DNA of 64,000 bases from contig JBAZKM010000001.1 in assembly GCA_041650805.1 (NCBI GenBank), forward strand, positions 124,001-188,000. Reading direction: 5' to 3'. The first letter of the stretch is position 1, and each line of letters begins with the position of its first letter. Both the position numbers and the translations under genes were made by a program. The stretch comes from Candidatus Omnitrophota bacterium (GTDB lineage: Bacteria > Omnitrophota > Gorgyraeia > 2-01-FULL-45-10). Under the pieces are notes generated by a model. It was not told the DNA's origin, ran no database searches, and worked only from the letters and a program-made list of their open reading frames with translations. Below are positions 48,207 to 57,719 of the stretch, piece by piece.

Positions 48207-48766
48207 GTCCTATATTTCAATATTTTTGCCGGCACTCCTCCGACAACCGCATTATCGGGCACGTCCTTTACAACAACTGCATTTGCGCCTATTACAACGT
48301 TATTGCCGACTCTTATACCACCCAGGACCTTTGCCCCTGCGCCTATATGCACTCCATCTCCTATATTAGGCGCCCTTTCGGTTTCAAAAGGCGCCTTTAC
48401 GCCGACTGTAACCCCCTGCGATATATTACAGTTTTTCCCTATTTTGACATTCGAATGGATAAAGATACCCCCAAAATGGCCTATATATAACCCTTCCCCT
48501 ATCTCCGACCGTTCATTTATACTGATACCCGTTATCGCTTCAATGAAAAGTCGCAGTAAAAAATATATCTTTCGCGCTATTTTTCTGGCTAAGCCACTTC
48601 CCTCGTAACACCATTGGCCAAACCTGTATACCATGACCGCCTGATATCCTTGTGTCGTATGCAGATATATGAACCTGCTCAAACCCGGCTTGAATTCTTT
48701 GAGATCAATAGCCAGGAACCTTTTCTTATCGGCCGCAAGCCTTACAAACCAGCTCCGTTTTTCCAT
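48203..48766 (-). CDS. Hexapeptide-repeat acyltransferase (serine acetyltransferase-like)
   Basis: A 187-aa protein with a left-handed beta-helix: EIGEGLYIGHFGGIFIHSNVKIGKNCNISQGVTVG and IGDGVHIGAGAKVLGGIRVGNNVVIGANAVVVKDVPDNAVVGGVPAKIL. This CysE/WcaB-type pattern with its catalytic His (GHFGG) occurs in O-acetyltransferases of EPS loci. The ATG at 48766 has AAAGG eight bases upstream; an earlier in-frame ATG at 48796 lies deeper in the neighbouring gene. It overlaps the GT2 gene by 41 nt and the following GT4 gene by 4 nt. Probably O-acetylates the repeat unit. Confidence 0.88.
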   Translation of the reverse strand: MEKRSWFVRLAADKKRFLAIDLKEFKPGLSRFIYLHTTQGYQAVMVYRFGQWCYEGSGLARKIARKIYFLLRLFIEAITGISINERSEIGEGLYIGHFGGIFIHSNVKIGKNCNISQGVTVGVKAPFETERAPNIGDGVHIGAGAKVLGGIRVGNNVVIGANAVVVKDVPDNAVVGGVPAKILKYRT

Positions 48767-49706
48767 TTTCTGACCTTTGTTTAAATCTCTTAACAAACGA
48801 TATGAATGAAAATCTTAAAAATGTAGCCAAATAGTAGATAAATACATCTTTTTGGAATCTGCACCCCAGGGACCTGACAAACTCTTCCCTCGCCTCTTTA
48901 AGCCTGCCCTTACAGAAGAGATCGTATCCTATCGTGTAATGGTTTTTTGCAAAACGATAGCTAAGATATCTTTTGATCTCCTTTCCGATCTCCGGATTGG
49001 TTTTTACCAGCTTTTCCATTACCCTGTCTATCCATAAATAAGTTTCTCTGATATCGCGCCTGGAGATATGGTCGGCATGCTGCCTTACGTTAACTATCCG
49101 GTCATTCACATAGCCGATATCGTGCACCTTGGCAATGCGAAGCCACAGGTCATAATCTTCCGACATGAAAAAGTCTTCATCGAACGCGCCCAGGACCTCT
49201 AATACGATTTTTTTGACTACGACCGTCGATGTCCTTATAAAATTTTCTTTTACCAGGGGATAAAAGGCGCTGCCGGAAAAGTTACGTTTTGCGGTACTGG
49301 AAAATTCTGACTTTTTTGTAATCCCGCTATTGTTAAAGTACATGAAATCTGAATGCACCAGTGCCAGCGAGGGCTCTTTTTTAAAAAAATCGAGCTGAGC
49401 CTTCAATTTCTCCGGAAGCCAAATATCGTCGGAATCTAAAAATGCCACATATTCCCCCCTGGCTTCTTTTATCCCCCTATTCCGGGCCTTTCCGGGGCCG
49501 CTGTTCTTCTGATAAATGCAGCTCATTTTACCGGGATGTTCAGCCGCATATTTTTTTAATATGTCTATGGTTCCGTCGGTCGACCCGTCATCTATGACAA
49601 TGACCTCAAAATCTCTATATGTCTGATAAAACACGGAATCCAGCGCTTCAGAGATATATCTAGCGCAGTTATATGCCGGAATTATTACGCTTACCAGTTC
49701 TTTCAT
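48726..49706 (-). CDS. GT2 family glycosyltransferase
   Basis: A 326-aa GT-A enzyme: VSVIIPAYNCARYISEALDSVFYQTYRDFEVIVIDDGSTDGT, NSGPGKARNRGIKEARGEYVAFLDSDDIW (DxD-type metal motif) and EDYDLWLRIAKVHDIGYV. The C-terminal about 80 residues are helical and basic. An inverting transferase in EPS repeat-unit assembly; donor unknown. Gap of 9 nt after the upstream GT4 gene. Confidence 0.93.
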   Translation of the reverse strand: MKELVSVIIPAYNCARYISEALDSVFYQTYRDFEVIVIDDGSTDGTIDILKKYAAEHPGKMSCIYQKNSGPGKARNRGIKEARGEYVAFLDSDDIWLPEKLKAQLDFFKKEPSLALVHSDFMYFNNSGITKKSEFSSTAKRNFSGSAFYPLVKENFIRTSTVVVKKIVLEVLGAFDEDFFMSEDYDLWLRIAKVHDIGYVNDRIVNVRQHADHISRRDIRETYLWIDRVMEKLVKTNPEIGKEIKRYLSYRFAKNHYTIGYDLFCKGRLKEAREEFVRSLGCRFQKDVFIYYLATFLRFSFISFVKRFKQRSENGKTELVCKACGR

Positions 49707-49715
49707 ATATGCCTT

Positions 49716-50840
49716 CTACGTATTCGAACAAACTTCTTCATATATCTTTTCGTACTTTTCAACCATTGAATTGAACGTAAAGTGGTTTTTCACCCTCTCT
49801 TTTCCCCTGGCTGCCATCCTCTTCGCTTTAGACCTGTCTGTCAAAAGGTTTAGTATCGCTGCGGATAACTCTTTAGGATCTGCCGGAGGTACTACGAACC
49901 CCGTCTCCTCATGAAGTACCAGTTCACCGTTGCCGTCGACATCCGTAGCCACTATTGGCAAGCCGGACGCCATGGCCTCCAAAAGCACGATCGGCAGGCC
50001 TTCTCTCTTTGACGAGAGGACAAAGAGGTCCATCATCTTTAAAAGCTGTGGTATATCACGCCTATTCCCTAGAAATTTTATCCTGGCGGGTATCTTAAGT
50101 TCGCCCGCAAAGCTTTCAATTTTATACTTTAAAGGACCGTCGCCGATCAACAGCAGATAGACATTTGGGATTTTTTCAAGCACTAATTTAAAAGCACGCA
50201 ATAGCGTTTGATGGTCTTTATTCTCATAAAATCTTGCAATATTTCCTATAACGAATTCATCCTGCCTGATCGATAACTCGCCGCGCATTTTCTCTTTATT
50301 AGCGCCTGTGTCAAACCTCTCGGTTTCGATCGCGTTATACACAACCTCTATTTTTTTTGAATTTATGCCTGATCTTTTTATCATGTGCGTTTTTACGCTT
50401 CCGGCCACTGCGGTTATGCGTCTCGTAAATTTCGCCAAGGCCCATTCGATGAATTCCCACCTCTTGACATGATAACTGTCATAATCTGTCGTTGTGTGCT
50501 CCGTGTGTATCAACGGAAGGCCCGCCAGGCGTGCTGCAATGCCCCCATAAAGCCAGTTCGTCGGATTATGAGTATGCACTATGCTGATATTTTCTTCCCG
50601 CAGTATCTTTGATAACCGAAATGGCAGCAAGATGTCGAACCTCTCTTTCTTACTAACCTCTATAACGCCTATACCGGATCTCAAATATTCGTCTTTTAAT
50701 TTGCCGTCTTTTTCAAATACGAATATGCATGGTTCGAATACCGACCTGTTGAGCCGCTTGCATATCTCGAGAATAAGCGTCTCTATGCCTCCGACGTTGA
50801 GAGAATAATTTACAAATCCTATCTTTATCTTTCTCCTCAT
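49716..50840 (-). CDS. GT4 family glycosyltransferase
   Basis: A 374-aa GT-B enzyme: IGFVNYSLNVGGIETLILEICKRL, VHTHNPTNWLYGGIAARLAGLPLIHTEHTTTDYDS, FVIGNIARFYENKDHQTLLRAFKLV and LSSKREGLPIVLLEAMASGLPIVATDVDGNGEL. It resembles the exosortase/PEP-CTERM-associated group of GT4 enzymes that recognise an N-terminal NVGGxE motif. Member of the continuous EPS operon, 10 nt after the ligase-like gene. Specificity cannot be given. Confidence 0.93.
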   Translation of the reverse strand: MRRKIKIGFVNYSLNVGGIETLILEICKRLNRSVFEPCIFVFEKDGKLKDEYLRSGIGVIEVSKKERFDILLPFRLSKILREENISIVHTHNPTNWLYGGIAARLAGLPLIHTEHTTTDYDSYHVKRWEFIEWALAKFTRRITAVAGSVKTHMIKRSGINSKKIEVVYNAIETERFDTGANKEKMRGELSIRQDEFVIGNIARFYENKDHQTLLRAFKLVLEKIPNVYLLLIGDGPLKYKIESFAGELKIPARIKFLGNRRDIPQLLKMMDLFVLSSKREGLPIVLLEAMASGLPIVATDVDGNGELVLHEETGFVVPPADPKELSAAILNLLTDRSKAKRMAARGKERVKNHFTFNSMVEKYEKIYEEVCSNT

Positions 50841-50850
50841 CCCCGCCTCT

Positions 50851-52122
50851 TCATATTATCTCTTTTATCGCTACAAGATAGATGCTGAACACTATCGCGA
50901 CCATAGTCACGCATACTATACCGATATCTTTAAACGAGAACCTGAAGAATCCGTTGCCGGTCTCGCCTCGCGCAATATTTATGGTGGCGGCGCACAGCCC
51001 AAACCATAGAAAGAGTATTGCAAGCTCCATGGTTATAAAATAAGTCGTAACGACATACCCTACCATGCTTGAGAAAAGAGCTTCGGAAAGACTTATCAAC
51101 TTTTTGTCCTTTATCTTTTCCAAACTATTTTTGCTTACTATACGTAACCATTTAAGGGAAAGATATATCAGTGCGGTATATATGAATAACCCGGGGACTC
51201 CCATCTCGACCATGGTCTGGACAAAATTATTGTGCCCCACCTCGTGATATACCTCCTGGAATTGCCCCTTGCCTATACCGAATACAGGATTTTCTCTGAA
51301 GAGGTTATATCCCCTCTCCCATATCCATGTCCGCTCATGGGCTGATTCCTCTGTAGAATTTAACTCATTCATCCTTGAGGGGCCGAAATTAAGTACAATT
51401 AAAATCGCGAAAACGACTGCAACACCCCAAAGGATTTTGGCTGACAACCGTTTCTGATACATGAATTTATTCCAGAGAAAAGTCACTATCACCGCTAAAA
51501 GTCCCAGGACCCCTCCGCGTGAATTCGTCAGATATACACCATACATCATGATCGCTATAAAAATTACATTTGCGATCCTTACCAACATGCTATAAGGATG
51601 AGTAATAAAACCGAACGATAGGGCGATGGCGATGACAAATAAAAGGCATAGAACATTTGGACCATCCCACGCCCCGATCCACGAAACCCTGTTATCTTTT
51701 GTCGTCGTTTGTCCATATACCGAGATGCCGTATAAATTATGGAGTATGACCTGTATGGCAAGAATCACGCTCAGTAAAATTATAAAAGATATTACTTTCC
51801 TTAACTGACCCGTGTCCCTGATGCTGAATATGAGAATGAAGAATATTGCCGTTCTTTTAAAATAATCGATAAGTTGCGGCGTAGCCGCATCAGCGTGCCC
51901 GGTAAAGAGATTGGATAAGAAGACCATCGCTAGGTAAAAAATAATGAAAAATAACTGCGCTGAGACAATCGGCCGTTTCTGTTGAGGCAAATTTACAAAA
52001 GCAATGATGAGAGCCACGCTCCCGACAATATCAACGAGCGGGAAGCCGTACATAGAGGGCAGCCAGTCCTGAGGCCTTATGTACAATGCGATCAAATATG
52101 AAAAAATTGCGATAACGCTCAT
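50851..52122 (-). CDS. O-antigen ligase/polymerase-like membrane protein
   Basis: A 423-aa membrane protein with about eleven helices and the large periplasmic loop of the Wzy/WaaL superfamily. NSRGGVLGLLAVIVTFLW and, in the loop, WERGYNLFRENPVFGIGKGQFQEVYHEVGHNNFVQTMVEMGVPGLFIYTALI contain the conserved Arg and His-Asn residues (GHNNFVQ). It should polymerise or ligate EPS repeat units on the periplasmic side. The N-terminal LYIRPQDWLPSMYGFPLVDI is like exosortase-locus members. Directly follows the GT2 gene by one base. Confidence 0.88.
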   Translation of the reverse strand: MSVIAIFSYLIALYIRPQDWLPSMYGFPLVDIVGSVALIIAFVNLPQQKRPIVSAQLFFIIFYLAMVFLSNLFTGHADAATPQLIDYFKRTAIFFILIFSIRDTGQLRKVISFIILLSVILAIQVILHNLYGISVYGQTTTKDNRVSWIGAWDGPNVLCLLFVIAIALSFGFITHPYSMLVRIANVIFIAIMMYGVYLTNSRGGVLGLLAVIVTFLWNKFMYQKRLSAKILWGVAVVFAILIVLNFGPSRMNELNSTEESAHERTWIWERGYNLFRENPVFGIGKGQFQEVYHEVGHNNFVQTMVEMGVPGLFIYTALIYLSLKWLRIVSKNSLEKIKDKKLISLSEALFSSMVGYVVTTYFITMELAILFLWFGLCAATINIARGETGNGFFRFSFKDIGIVCVTMVAIVFSIYLVAIKEII

Positions 52123-53079
52123 CTATGCTTCTACCTTATTCAATACGTTTTCAGCAAAACCTATCGCCTCGTTGACTATATATATAGGCCTGCCTTTGAC
52201 CTCTTCGAAGATCCTTCCTATATATTCGCCTATTATGCCCAGGAAGACGAGCTGAACGCCGCCTATAAAAGTAACTGCTATCAAAAGCGAAGACCATCCG
52301 GGTACGGCTTTAGATGTGAACAGCCTGATAAAGATCGCATACAGCGTATAGGCAAAACTAAAAAAAGAGACAAGAAGTCCAAAATATGTCGCCACCTGCA
52401 GAGGAAACCAGGAAAACGAAGTGATGCCGTCTACGGCAAGCCGCATCATTTTCCTTATAGAGTACTTGGAATTACCCGAATATCTTGCCGGAGCCACATA
52501 TTCGACCCCTATTTGCTTAAAACCGACCCATTTAACCAATCCCCTGATGAATCTGGATCTCTCCCTTATAGTCCTGAAACTACGTATCACTTTTTTATCC
52601 ATTAACCGGAAATCCGCTATACCCGGCGAAACATCAATTCTTGATATCTTTGATAATACTTTATAGAAGAATGCGGAGGTGGCTTTTTTAAATAATCCCG
52701 CCCCTTCGGTATCTTTTCTGATCGTATATACAACATCGTAACCGTCTTCCCATCTTGAGATCAGATCTTTTATGATCTCCGGCGGGTGCTGCAAATCGGC
52801 ATCCATAACGATAACTGCGTCACCCGATGCCTTATCTATGCCTGCGGTGAGCGCTATCTGGTGTCCAAAATTACGAGAAAAGGATATTATCCTGACCCGA
52901 CTATCCTGATCACGCAGATCCTTCATTACAGTGATGGAATCATCACCGCTGCCGTCATCGACAAATATGACCTCATATCCGTAACCGATCGACTCCAATG
53001 ACTTATTTAATCTGTCATAAAATATCGATAGATTGCTTTCCTCATTATATACTGGCACTACGATCGATAATAGTTTCAT
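52123..53079 (-). CDS. GT2 polyprenyl-phosphate glycosyltransferase (GtrB/DPM1-like)
   Basis: A 318-aa protein: LLSIVVPVYNEESNLSIFYDRL, VIFVDDGSGDDSITVMK, SFSRNFGHQIALTAGIDKASGDAVIVMDADLQHPPEIIKDLI (with the DAD metal motif), two C-terminal transmembrane helices (about 235-258 and 270-295) and GEYIGRIFEEVKGRPIYIV. This is the bactoprenol-glucosyl/mannosyl-phosphate synthase type that makes the lipid-linked donor for GT-C transferases. The GT-C-like gene just upstream overlaps by 4 nt, an arrangement that makes them likely partners. Confidence 0.93.
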   Translation of the reverse strand: MKLLSIVVPVYNEESNLSIFYDRLNKSLESIGYGYEVIFVDDGSGDDSITVMKDLRDQDSRVRIISFSRNFGHQIALTAGIDKASGDAVIVMDADLQHPPEIIKDLISRWEDGYDVVYTIRKDTEGAGLFKKATSAFFYKVLSKISRIDVSPGIADFRLMDKKVIRSFRTIRERSRFIRGLVKWVGFKQIGVEYVAPARYSGNSKYSIRKMMRLAVDGITSFSWFPLQVATYFGLLVSFFSFAYTLYAIFIRLFTSKAVPGWSSLLIAVTFIGGVQLVFLGIIGEYIGRIFEEVKGRPIYIVNEAIGFAENVLNKVEA

Positions 53080-54563
53080 AGCTTATTCACCTCGCCGTTT
53101 TTGATCGTAAGAAATAGCATTCCGGTCTTGTTGACGATTTTGCTCAATTCCTTTTCTTCTATAATAGATACGCCAAAATCACCCCTCCCGGCCTTCTGGT
53201 GTAAAATGTCATGTGCCCCATATGCTATAACATTGAAACCTTTGAGGTAGAATAGGGAATATTCCCTTTCGCGCGTTTCCGGATTCACAAGGACCAGCTC
53301 CCCGTTTTCCGGGATTTTCGATAACCATGGCTCGATCTGCCGTACCACCCTGGCGCTCTCTTCACCGCTTTTCTTCATTAATACAGCTTTATTCCTCACT
53401 GCTATGGCCTGAACGCTCATCATCACAAGTATTATCAAAACTATAGATGCCAGCAGGACTCTCCTATTTTTTCCCGTGGCGCTCTCTATGGCCTTACCCG
53501 CGCCGATCCCGGCCAAAATTGAAACATAGGGCATGGCGCTATATGTGTACATCTCCGAGACATGCAATATGAGAAATGTAGGGAATAGCGCCATGACGCT
53601 TATGATGCCTATAGCTGCTAACATCGCTTTATTCTTGGCTTTCATCAGCCCGTATCCTGCAATGATCCAAAATATGAAAGTGGTTACGAAATAAAATGTG
53701 ATCTTAACAACGTTTTTTGAGATAATCGAAAAATAGATATCTATGGATGACCACGGCATGATTGCGCTCGATCCCTGCATGATCAAATTCTTGATCACAT
53801 AAAAACCAAATCCTATGGTGTAGTTGTCCTGGCTGCTGTGCGATGGCGGGACAACTACATAAGAACGGATTATATAATATATTGCAAAAATAACAAAAAA
53901 TGGCACTGTCAGAGCAAAAGAACGCATCAGCGAGCCGAACCTTCGCCCTTTCACGATCTCATAGCACGTTATTACAAAAGGAATGATAAGGAGATAGGAG
54001 ATACCGTTCTCTTTCATAAAAATCGATACGGTAAAGCATAGAAGCGAGGCCAGATAATATTTTAGATCCATCCTTTCCGTTTTCGGTTCACAATGTGCAC
54101 TATATATAAAGAAAAGTCCGAGCGCTCCGAAAAAAACTGATGCAATATGATTGAAAGCGTCATTGCCCAATACTGCGAGCACATTTATCTGGCCTACAGC
54201 CATGTAAAGTGCGGATAGGAACGCCGGTAACCTTCCAAAACCGGCATATACAACAAATCTGTACACAAAAGTGCATAGTAAAATATGAAGGGATATCTGC
54301 ACGATCTGCATCGGCCATGTTGCACTTCCGAAAAACGTTTGGATAAGCGCGGCAAACATTGCCTGAAGGGGCCTATATGTATGGATACCGGGATTGGTGT
54401 GTGTGAAAAAGTAAAAGATTTTCGATGATGGGTTTTCGAACACAAACTTGTAATCATCATTGAAATAATGATGTCCTATGCCGGGATAGTATATAGCAAA
54501 TATGGCCATAACCGTCATAATGAATACGGCAAACGGATGATACTGTATCTTAATCGGTTTCAT
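53076..54563 (-). CDS. GT-C/GT39-type membrane glycosyltransferase
   Basis: A 495-aa polytopic protein with about ten helices. The first periplasmic loop contains the acidic motif HHYFNDDYKFVFENPSSK; further on TYRPLQAMFAALIQTFFG and a C-terminal soluble part (VRQIEPWLSKIPENGELVLVNPETREREYSLFYLKG). This matches lipid-phosphate-sugar dependent GT-C transferases, which act on the periplasmic side using donors such as those made by the adjacent GT2 gene. The start at 54563 overlaps the upstream GT2 gene by 14 nt. Confidence 0.78.
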   Translation of the reverse strand: MKPIKIQYHPFAVFIMTVMAIFAIYYPGIGHHYFNDDYKFVFENPSSKIFYFFTHTNPGIHTYRPLQAMFAALIQTFFGSATWPMQIVQISLHILLCTFVYRFVVYAGFGRLPAFLSALYMAVGQINVLAVLGNDAFNHIASVFFGALGLFFIYSAHCEPKTERMDLKYYLASLLCFTVSIFMKENGISYLLIIPFVITCYEIVKGRRFGSLMRSFALTVPFFVIFAIYYIIRSYVVVPPSHSSQDNYTIGFGFYVIKNLIMQGSSAIMPWSSIDIYFSIISKNVVKITFYFVTTFIFWIIAGYGLMKAKNKAMLAAIGIISVMALFPTFLILHVSEMYTYSAMPYVSILAGIGAGKAIESATGKNRRVLLASIVLIILVMMSVQAIAVRNKAVLMKKSGEESARVVRQIEPWLSKIPENGELVLVNPETREREYSLFYLKGFNVIAYGAHDILHQKAGRGDFGVSIIEEKELSKIVNKTGMLFLTIKNGEVNKL

Positions 54564-55533
54564 AGGTATTTTGCGATGCCCCGGATTTAAGCTTCTTTTT
54601 TATATTTCTTAAATACTCCGAAAACTTTACACCTAAAACATTTGCTAGTGTTATTTTGAACAGTGCGGAAAACTTAGCATTGTTCAGACCGGCATAATAT
54701 AAATGCTTACTTATCTGTTTTAATGCTCCCCTGAAATCATTATTGACCAGAAGGTCTTCGGCATAATCTTTGTGCACTTCAGCGAGAACCTTCCTTACAA
54801 GCGGCCTGTTCGCTTCGGCAAATTTCAGCTTCCCGTCCAAGAAGTTCCTGATAGCCTGGAGTTGACGGGCATGGATATGTGCATGCTTGCTTGTGTTCAT
54901 ATCGTACTGCCTGTATTTCGTCAATGGCTTATCGATAAGGCCTATAGGAAAAGCCGCTGCGGCCCTAAAAAGAAAATCAGTATCTTCTCCGCCGTCTCTA
55001 AAGGATTCGTCGAATAGACCTATGCTATTAAAAATCTCCCTCTTCACCATAATGGAAGATGGCATTATTCCGTGATGTTCAAACACATACTTTATCACCA
55101 TCCCATCGAGCGGGATCTTCCTACGGCGATCAGAATATCCAATGGTATTCCCGTGCTCATCAATCAATTCCAGCTCCGTATAACACATGTACATCTCCGG
55201 ATTATTCTTTAAAAAATTTACCTGTTGATAAAGCTTGTCGGTCTGCCAAACATCATCCGAATCTAAGAATGCTATGTAATCACCCCTTGATCTCTGTATG
55301 CCGAAATTGCGGGCACTCGCTATACCCCCGTTTTCTTTGTAAAAGTAGTTTATCACCGCCATATAAGGCTTGAGCACTTCCTTGACAGCGGCATTAGTGG
55401 AGCCATCGTTCACGACTATAACCTCATAATCTTTATATGTTTGTGACAATACGCTCTCTATTGTCTCCGCTATATAATCCGCGCGATTATAAACCGGTAT
55501 TATTACACTTGTTTCGGGCCTGTGGCTGTTCAT
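54550..55533 (-). CDS. GT2 family glycosyltransferase
   Basis: A 327-aa GT-A enzyme: TSVIIPVYNRADYIAETIESVLSQTYKDYEVIVVNDGSTNAAV, NGGIASARNFGIQRSRGDYIAFLDSDDVWQTDKLYQQVNFL, GEDTDFLFRAAAAFPIG. The C-terminal helical region is about 100 residues. Chosen start ATG 55533 (MNSHRPETSVIIPVYN) lies 4 nt after the methyltransferase stop; an upstream ATG at 55563 would overlap that gene. Adds one sugar to the EPS repeat unit; donor unknown. Confidence 0.92.
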   Translation of the reverse strand: MNSHRPETSVIIPVYNRADYIAETIESVLSQTYKDYEVIVVNDGSTNAAVKEVLKPYMAVINYFYKENGGIASARNFGIQRSRGDYIAFLDSDDVWQTDKLYQQVNFLKNNPEMYMCYTELELIDEHGNTIGYSDRRRKIPLDGMVIKYVFEHHGIMPSSIMVKREIFNSIGLFDESFRDGGEDTDFLFRAAAAFPIGLIDKPLTKYRQYDMNTSKHAHIHARQLQAIRNFLDGKLKFAEANRPLVRKVLAEVHKDYAEDLLVNNDFRGALKQISKHLYYAGLNNAKFSALFKITLANVLGVKFSEYLRNIKKKLKSGASQNTYETD

Positions 55534-55537
55534 GCTT

Positions 55538-56203
55538 TCATTCTTTCTGGGCAACGCATGCAAACTGACGAAACCTCATATCCTCAAACATATTAAATAA
55601 AATACGGTTTATGATTTCGAATTTCCACGAGAATTTTCCGGCATTTATGCCTTCTAATTTAATTATGCGATAATCACAGGCTTTAAACATATCCCTTATG
55701 CTTTCTTCAACAAAGAATCTTAAGTGAGTTTTATCCAGTATGCCCTCGTCTTCATATTTCCATTGTTTATCTATCAAAAGCTTCTTTATGTTTGACAGGA
55801 ATCTTACGTTGGGAATAGAGGCGACGACGTAGCCCCCTTCAACAATATATTCCCTGACGTCTCGCAATACGGTCCATGGATATTTAAAATGTTCTATAAC
55901 GTCGTTGAATACTACACAATCAAAGTATTTTTTCGGGACATCGACATTCTCATCTTCAAAGTCGCCCACGATAAAATGATCCAACCTAGAAATCGCCTCA
56001 TCCGCTACCGGCAAAGACATATCCACTCCCCACACCTCAACCCCCCTAAGCCGTTTCAATAACAAGCCAAAGCTTCCTTCCGCACATCCTATTTCCAGTA
56101 CCTTATGCACGCCGGGAGGGACGAATTTAAGCATTTCATTGCGCGCACAAGAATAATACTTTTTGTTCTTTCTTTTATCTGGACAAAAAATATTATCATC
56201 CAT
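55538..56203 (-). CDS. SAM-dependent methyltransferase (class I)
   Basis: A 221-aa protein: VHKVLEIGCAEGSFGLLLKRLRGVEVWGVDMSLPVADEA (SAM-binding motifs I and II), FDCVVFNDVIEHFKYPWTVLRDVREYIVEGGYVVASIPNVRFLSNI (motifs of the Methyltransf_23 type) and DKTHLRFFVEESI. In EPS loci this type methylates sugars or terminates chains. Located between flippase and GT2 genes in the operon, 10 nt after the flippase stop. Confidence 0.9.
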   Translation of the reverse strand: MDDNIFCPDKRKNKKYYSCARNEMLKFVPPGVHKVLEIGCAEGSFGLLLKRLRGVEVWGVDMSLPVADEAISRLDHFIVGDFEDENVDVPKKYFDCVVFNDVIEHFKYPWTVLRDVREYIVEGGYVVASIPNVRFLSNIKKLLIDKQWKYEDEGILDKTHLRFFVEESIRDMFKACDYRIIKLEGINAGKFSWKFEIINRILFNMFEDMRFRQFACVAQKE

Positions 56204-56213
56204 ATAGCGTAAT

Positions 56214-57719
56214 TTAATACCCCAGTATTATTTTCCTGAAGTATTTCCTTTCGATGCTATTGAATCCAAAAAAAAGTATAAATGTTGAAATGATCGCACA
56301 TTCACATATAATAAGTGGGACGATATTAAAATAATTGGGGACCATAAAACCCTTGAGCACATGCCAGAGTATCAGAAAAAAAACCGATGATTTTAATACT
56401 ATAGGTAACAGAATTTTAAAATAAAATTCACTGACCCCTATCTTTATAACCCTGCAGACATATACCGGCTGTATCATAACTTTTAAAACGATCATGGGTA
56501 TCGCAGATCCTAATGCTACCCCCATAAGCCCGAATTTCCTGACAAGTATCAGGGCCATGAAAAAAGAAATGAATCCTTCAACGGTGTTAGCTATGGCCAG
56601 GAACCTGTGCTTCGATATTCCGTAGAGAAGTCCCCATGAGGGGCTCTGTATGGAGGAAAAAACTGTACTTATAACCAAAACCACCAGTATCGGATACGCT
56701 GCCAGGTAATCTTTGCCCATCCACCTTTCAATAAAAACCCTGCCGAACAGTATCATGGTCCCGCCGATTAAAGTCGATAAATAACCGCTGATCTTTACTG
56801 ACAGGATATATTTTTCTCGTATTGAATCGTAGTCCCCCTTACCTTCATATTGACTAAAAACCGGCAACAAAAGGCTGACTGTGTTAATAATAAGCTGATT
56901 GAAATATCTGATCAGATTTGAGGATACGGAATATAAAGTAACATATGCCAGACCCAAAAACCCCGCGATAACAAAATTACTTATATCAAGCCGGAATCTA
57001 TCCACTATTTGAATTACAAAACTGAAAAAACTGAATTTGAAAAGAGGTTTTATTTTACCCATCTCTATGTATTTTCTTGAAAAGGTGATATATTTGAATA
57101 TCGATTTAACCAATATAAACTTTATGAGATAGCCGCACATCTCAATTCCAAAATTGATTAACGCTAAGGCCAAAATACCGTGCCCCGTCTTCAGGAAAAA
57201 AATTACCAAAATCACTCTTGCTGCTATTTTTATCAACTCAATTATGTTATACAGGTCATATCGTATATGGGATATAAGCACTGCGGAAAATACGCGCATG
57301 GGAAATCCGATGGCCACGCTTAGACCCAAGATAACCAATATCTTTCTGAAAAGATCTATTTCCGCTACGTTCTTTATAAAAAATGGTGCCACTAAAGCGC
57401 CTGTTACCAAAAGCAACAATACGATGAACCCGATTACTGCATAAAGGTAAAATGATGTGTTCACAAATTTATTAGTTTCTTTGTAATCCTCTCTCCCTAT
57501 CGCCTGCGAGATATACCTCTGGACGGCAAAAACCAAACCGAAATCAAAAAATCCATAATAACCCAGTATTGACCCCACTACCATCCACAGACCATACATC
57601 CTATCGCCTAATGCATGGACTATAAAAGGCATGAGAACCAGGCCGGCTACAGCATTTGCGAAGAAATTGCATGCGCCAAGCATCGAACCGTGCACTATTT
57701 TTTTTGCCCTAGAACTCAT
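56214..57719 (-). CDS. Wzx-like polysaccharide flippase
   Basis: A 501-aa protein with about fourteen helices of the MATE/Wzx-type polysaccharide exporter family: KIVHGSMLGACNFFANAVAGLVLMPFIVHALGDRMYGLWMVVGSILGYYGFFDFGLVFAVQRYISQAIGRED at the N-terminus, then FALSFF-like repeats and SIREKYILSVKISGYLSTLIGG in the second half. It flips undecaprenyl-linked repeat units to the periplasm. The DNA here is visibly more AT-rich than the purine cluster. It overlaps the kinase-like gene upstream by 4 nt. Confidence 0.9.
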   Translation of the reverse strand: MSSRAKKIVHGSMLGACNFFANAVAGLVLMPFIVHALGDRMYGLWMVVGSILGYYGFFDFGLVFAVQRYISQAIGREDYKETNKFVNTSFYLYAVIGFIVLLLLVTGALVAPFFIKNVAEIDLFRKILVILGLSVAIGFPMRVFSAVLISHIRYDLYNIIELIKIAARVILVIFFLKTGHGILALALINFGIEMCGYLIKFILVKSIFKYITFSRKYIEMGKIKPLFKFSFFSFVIQIVDRFRLDISNFVIAGFLGLAYVTLYSVSSNLIRYFNQLIINTVSLLLPVFSQYEGKGDYDSIREKYILSVKISGYLSTLIGGTMILFGRVFIERWMGKDYLAAYPILVVLVISTVFSSIQSPSWGLLYGISKHRFLAIANTVEGFISFFMALILVRKFGLMGVALGSAIPMIVLKVMIQPVYVCRVIKIGVSEFYFKILLPIVLKSSVFFLILWHVLKGFMVPNYFNIVPLIICECAIISTFILFFGFNSIERKYFRKIILGY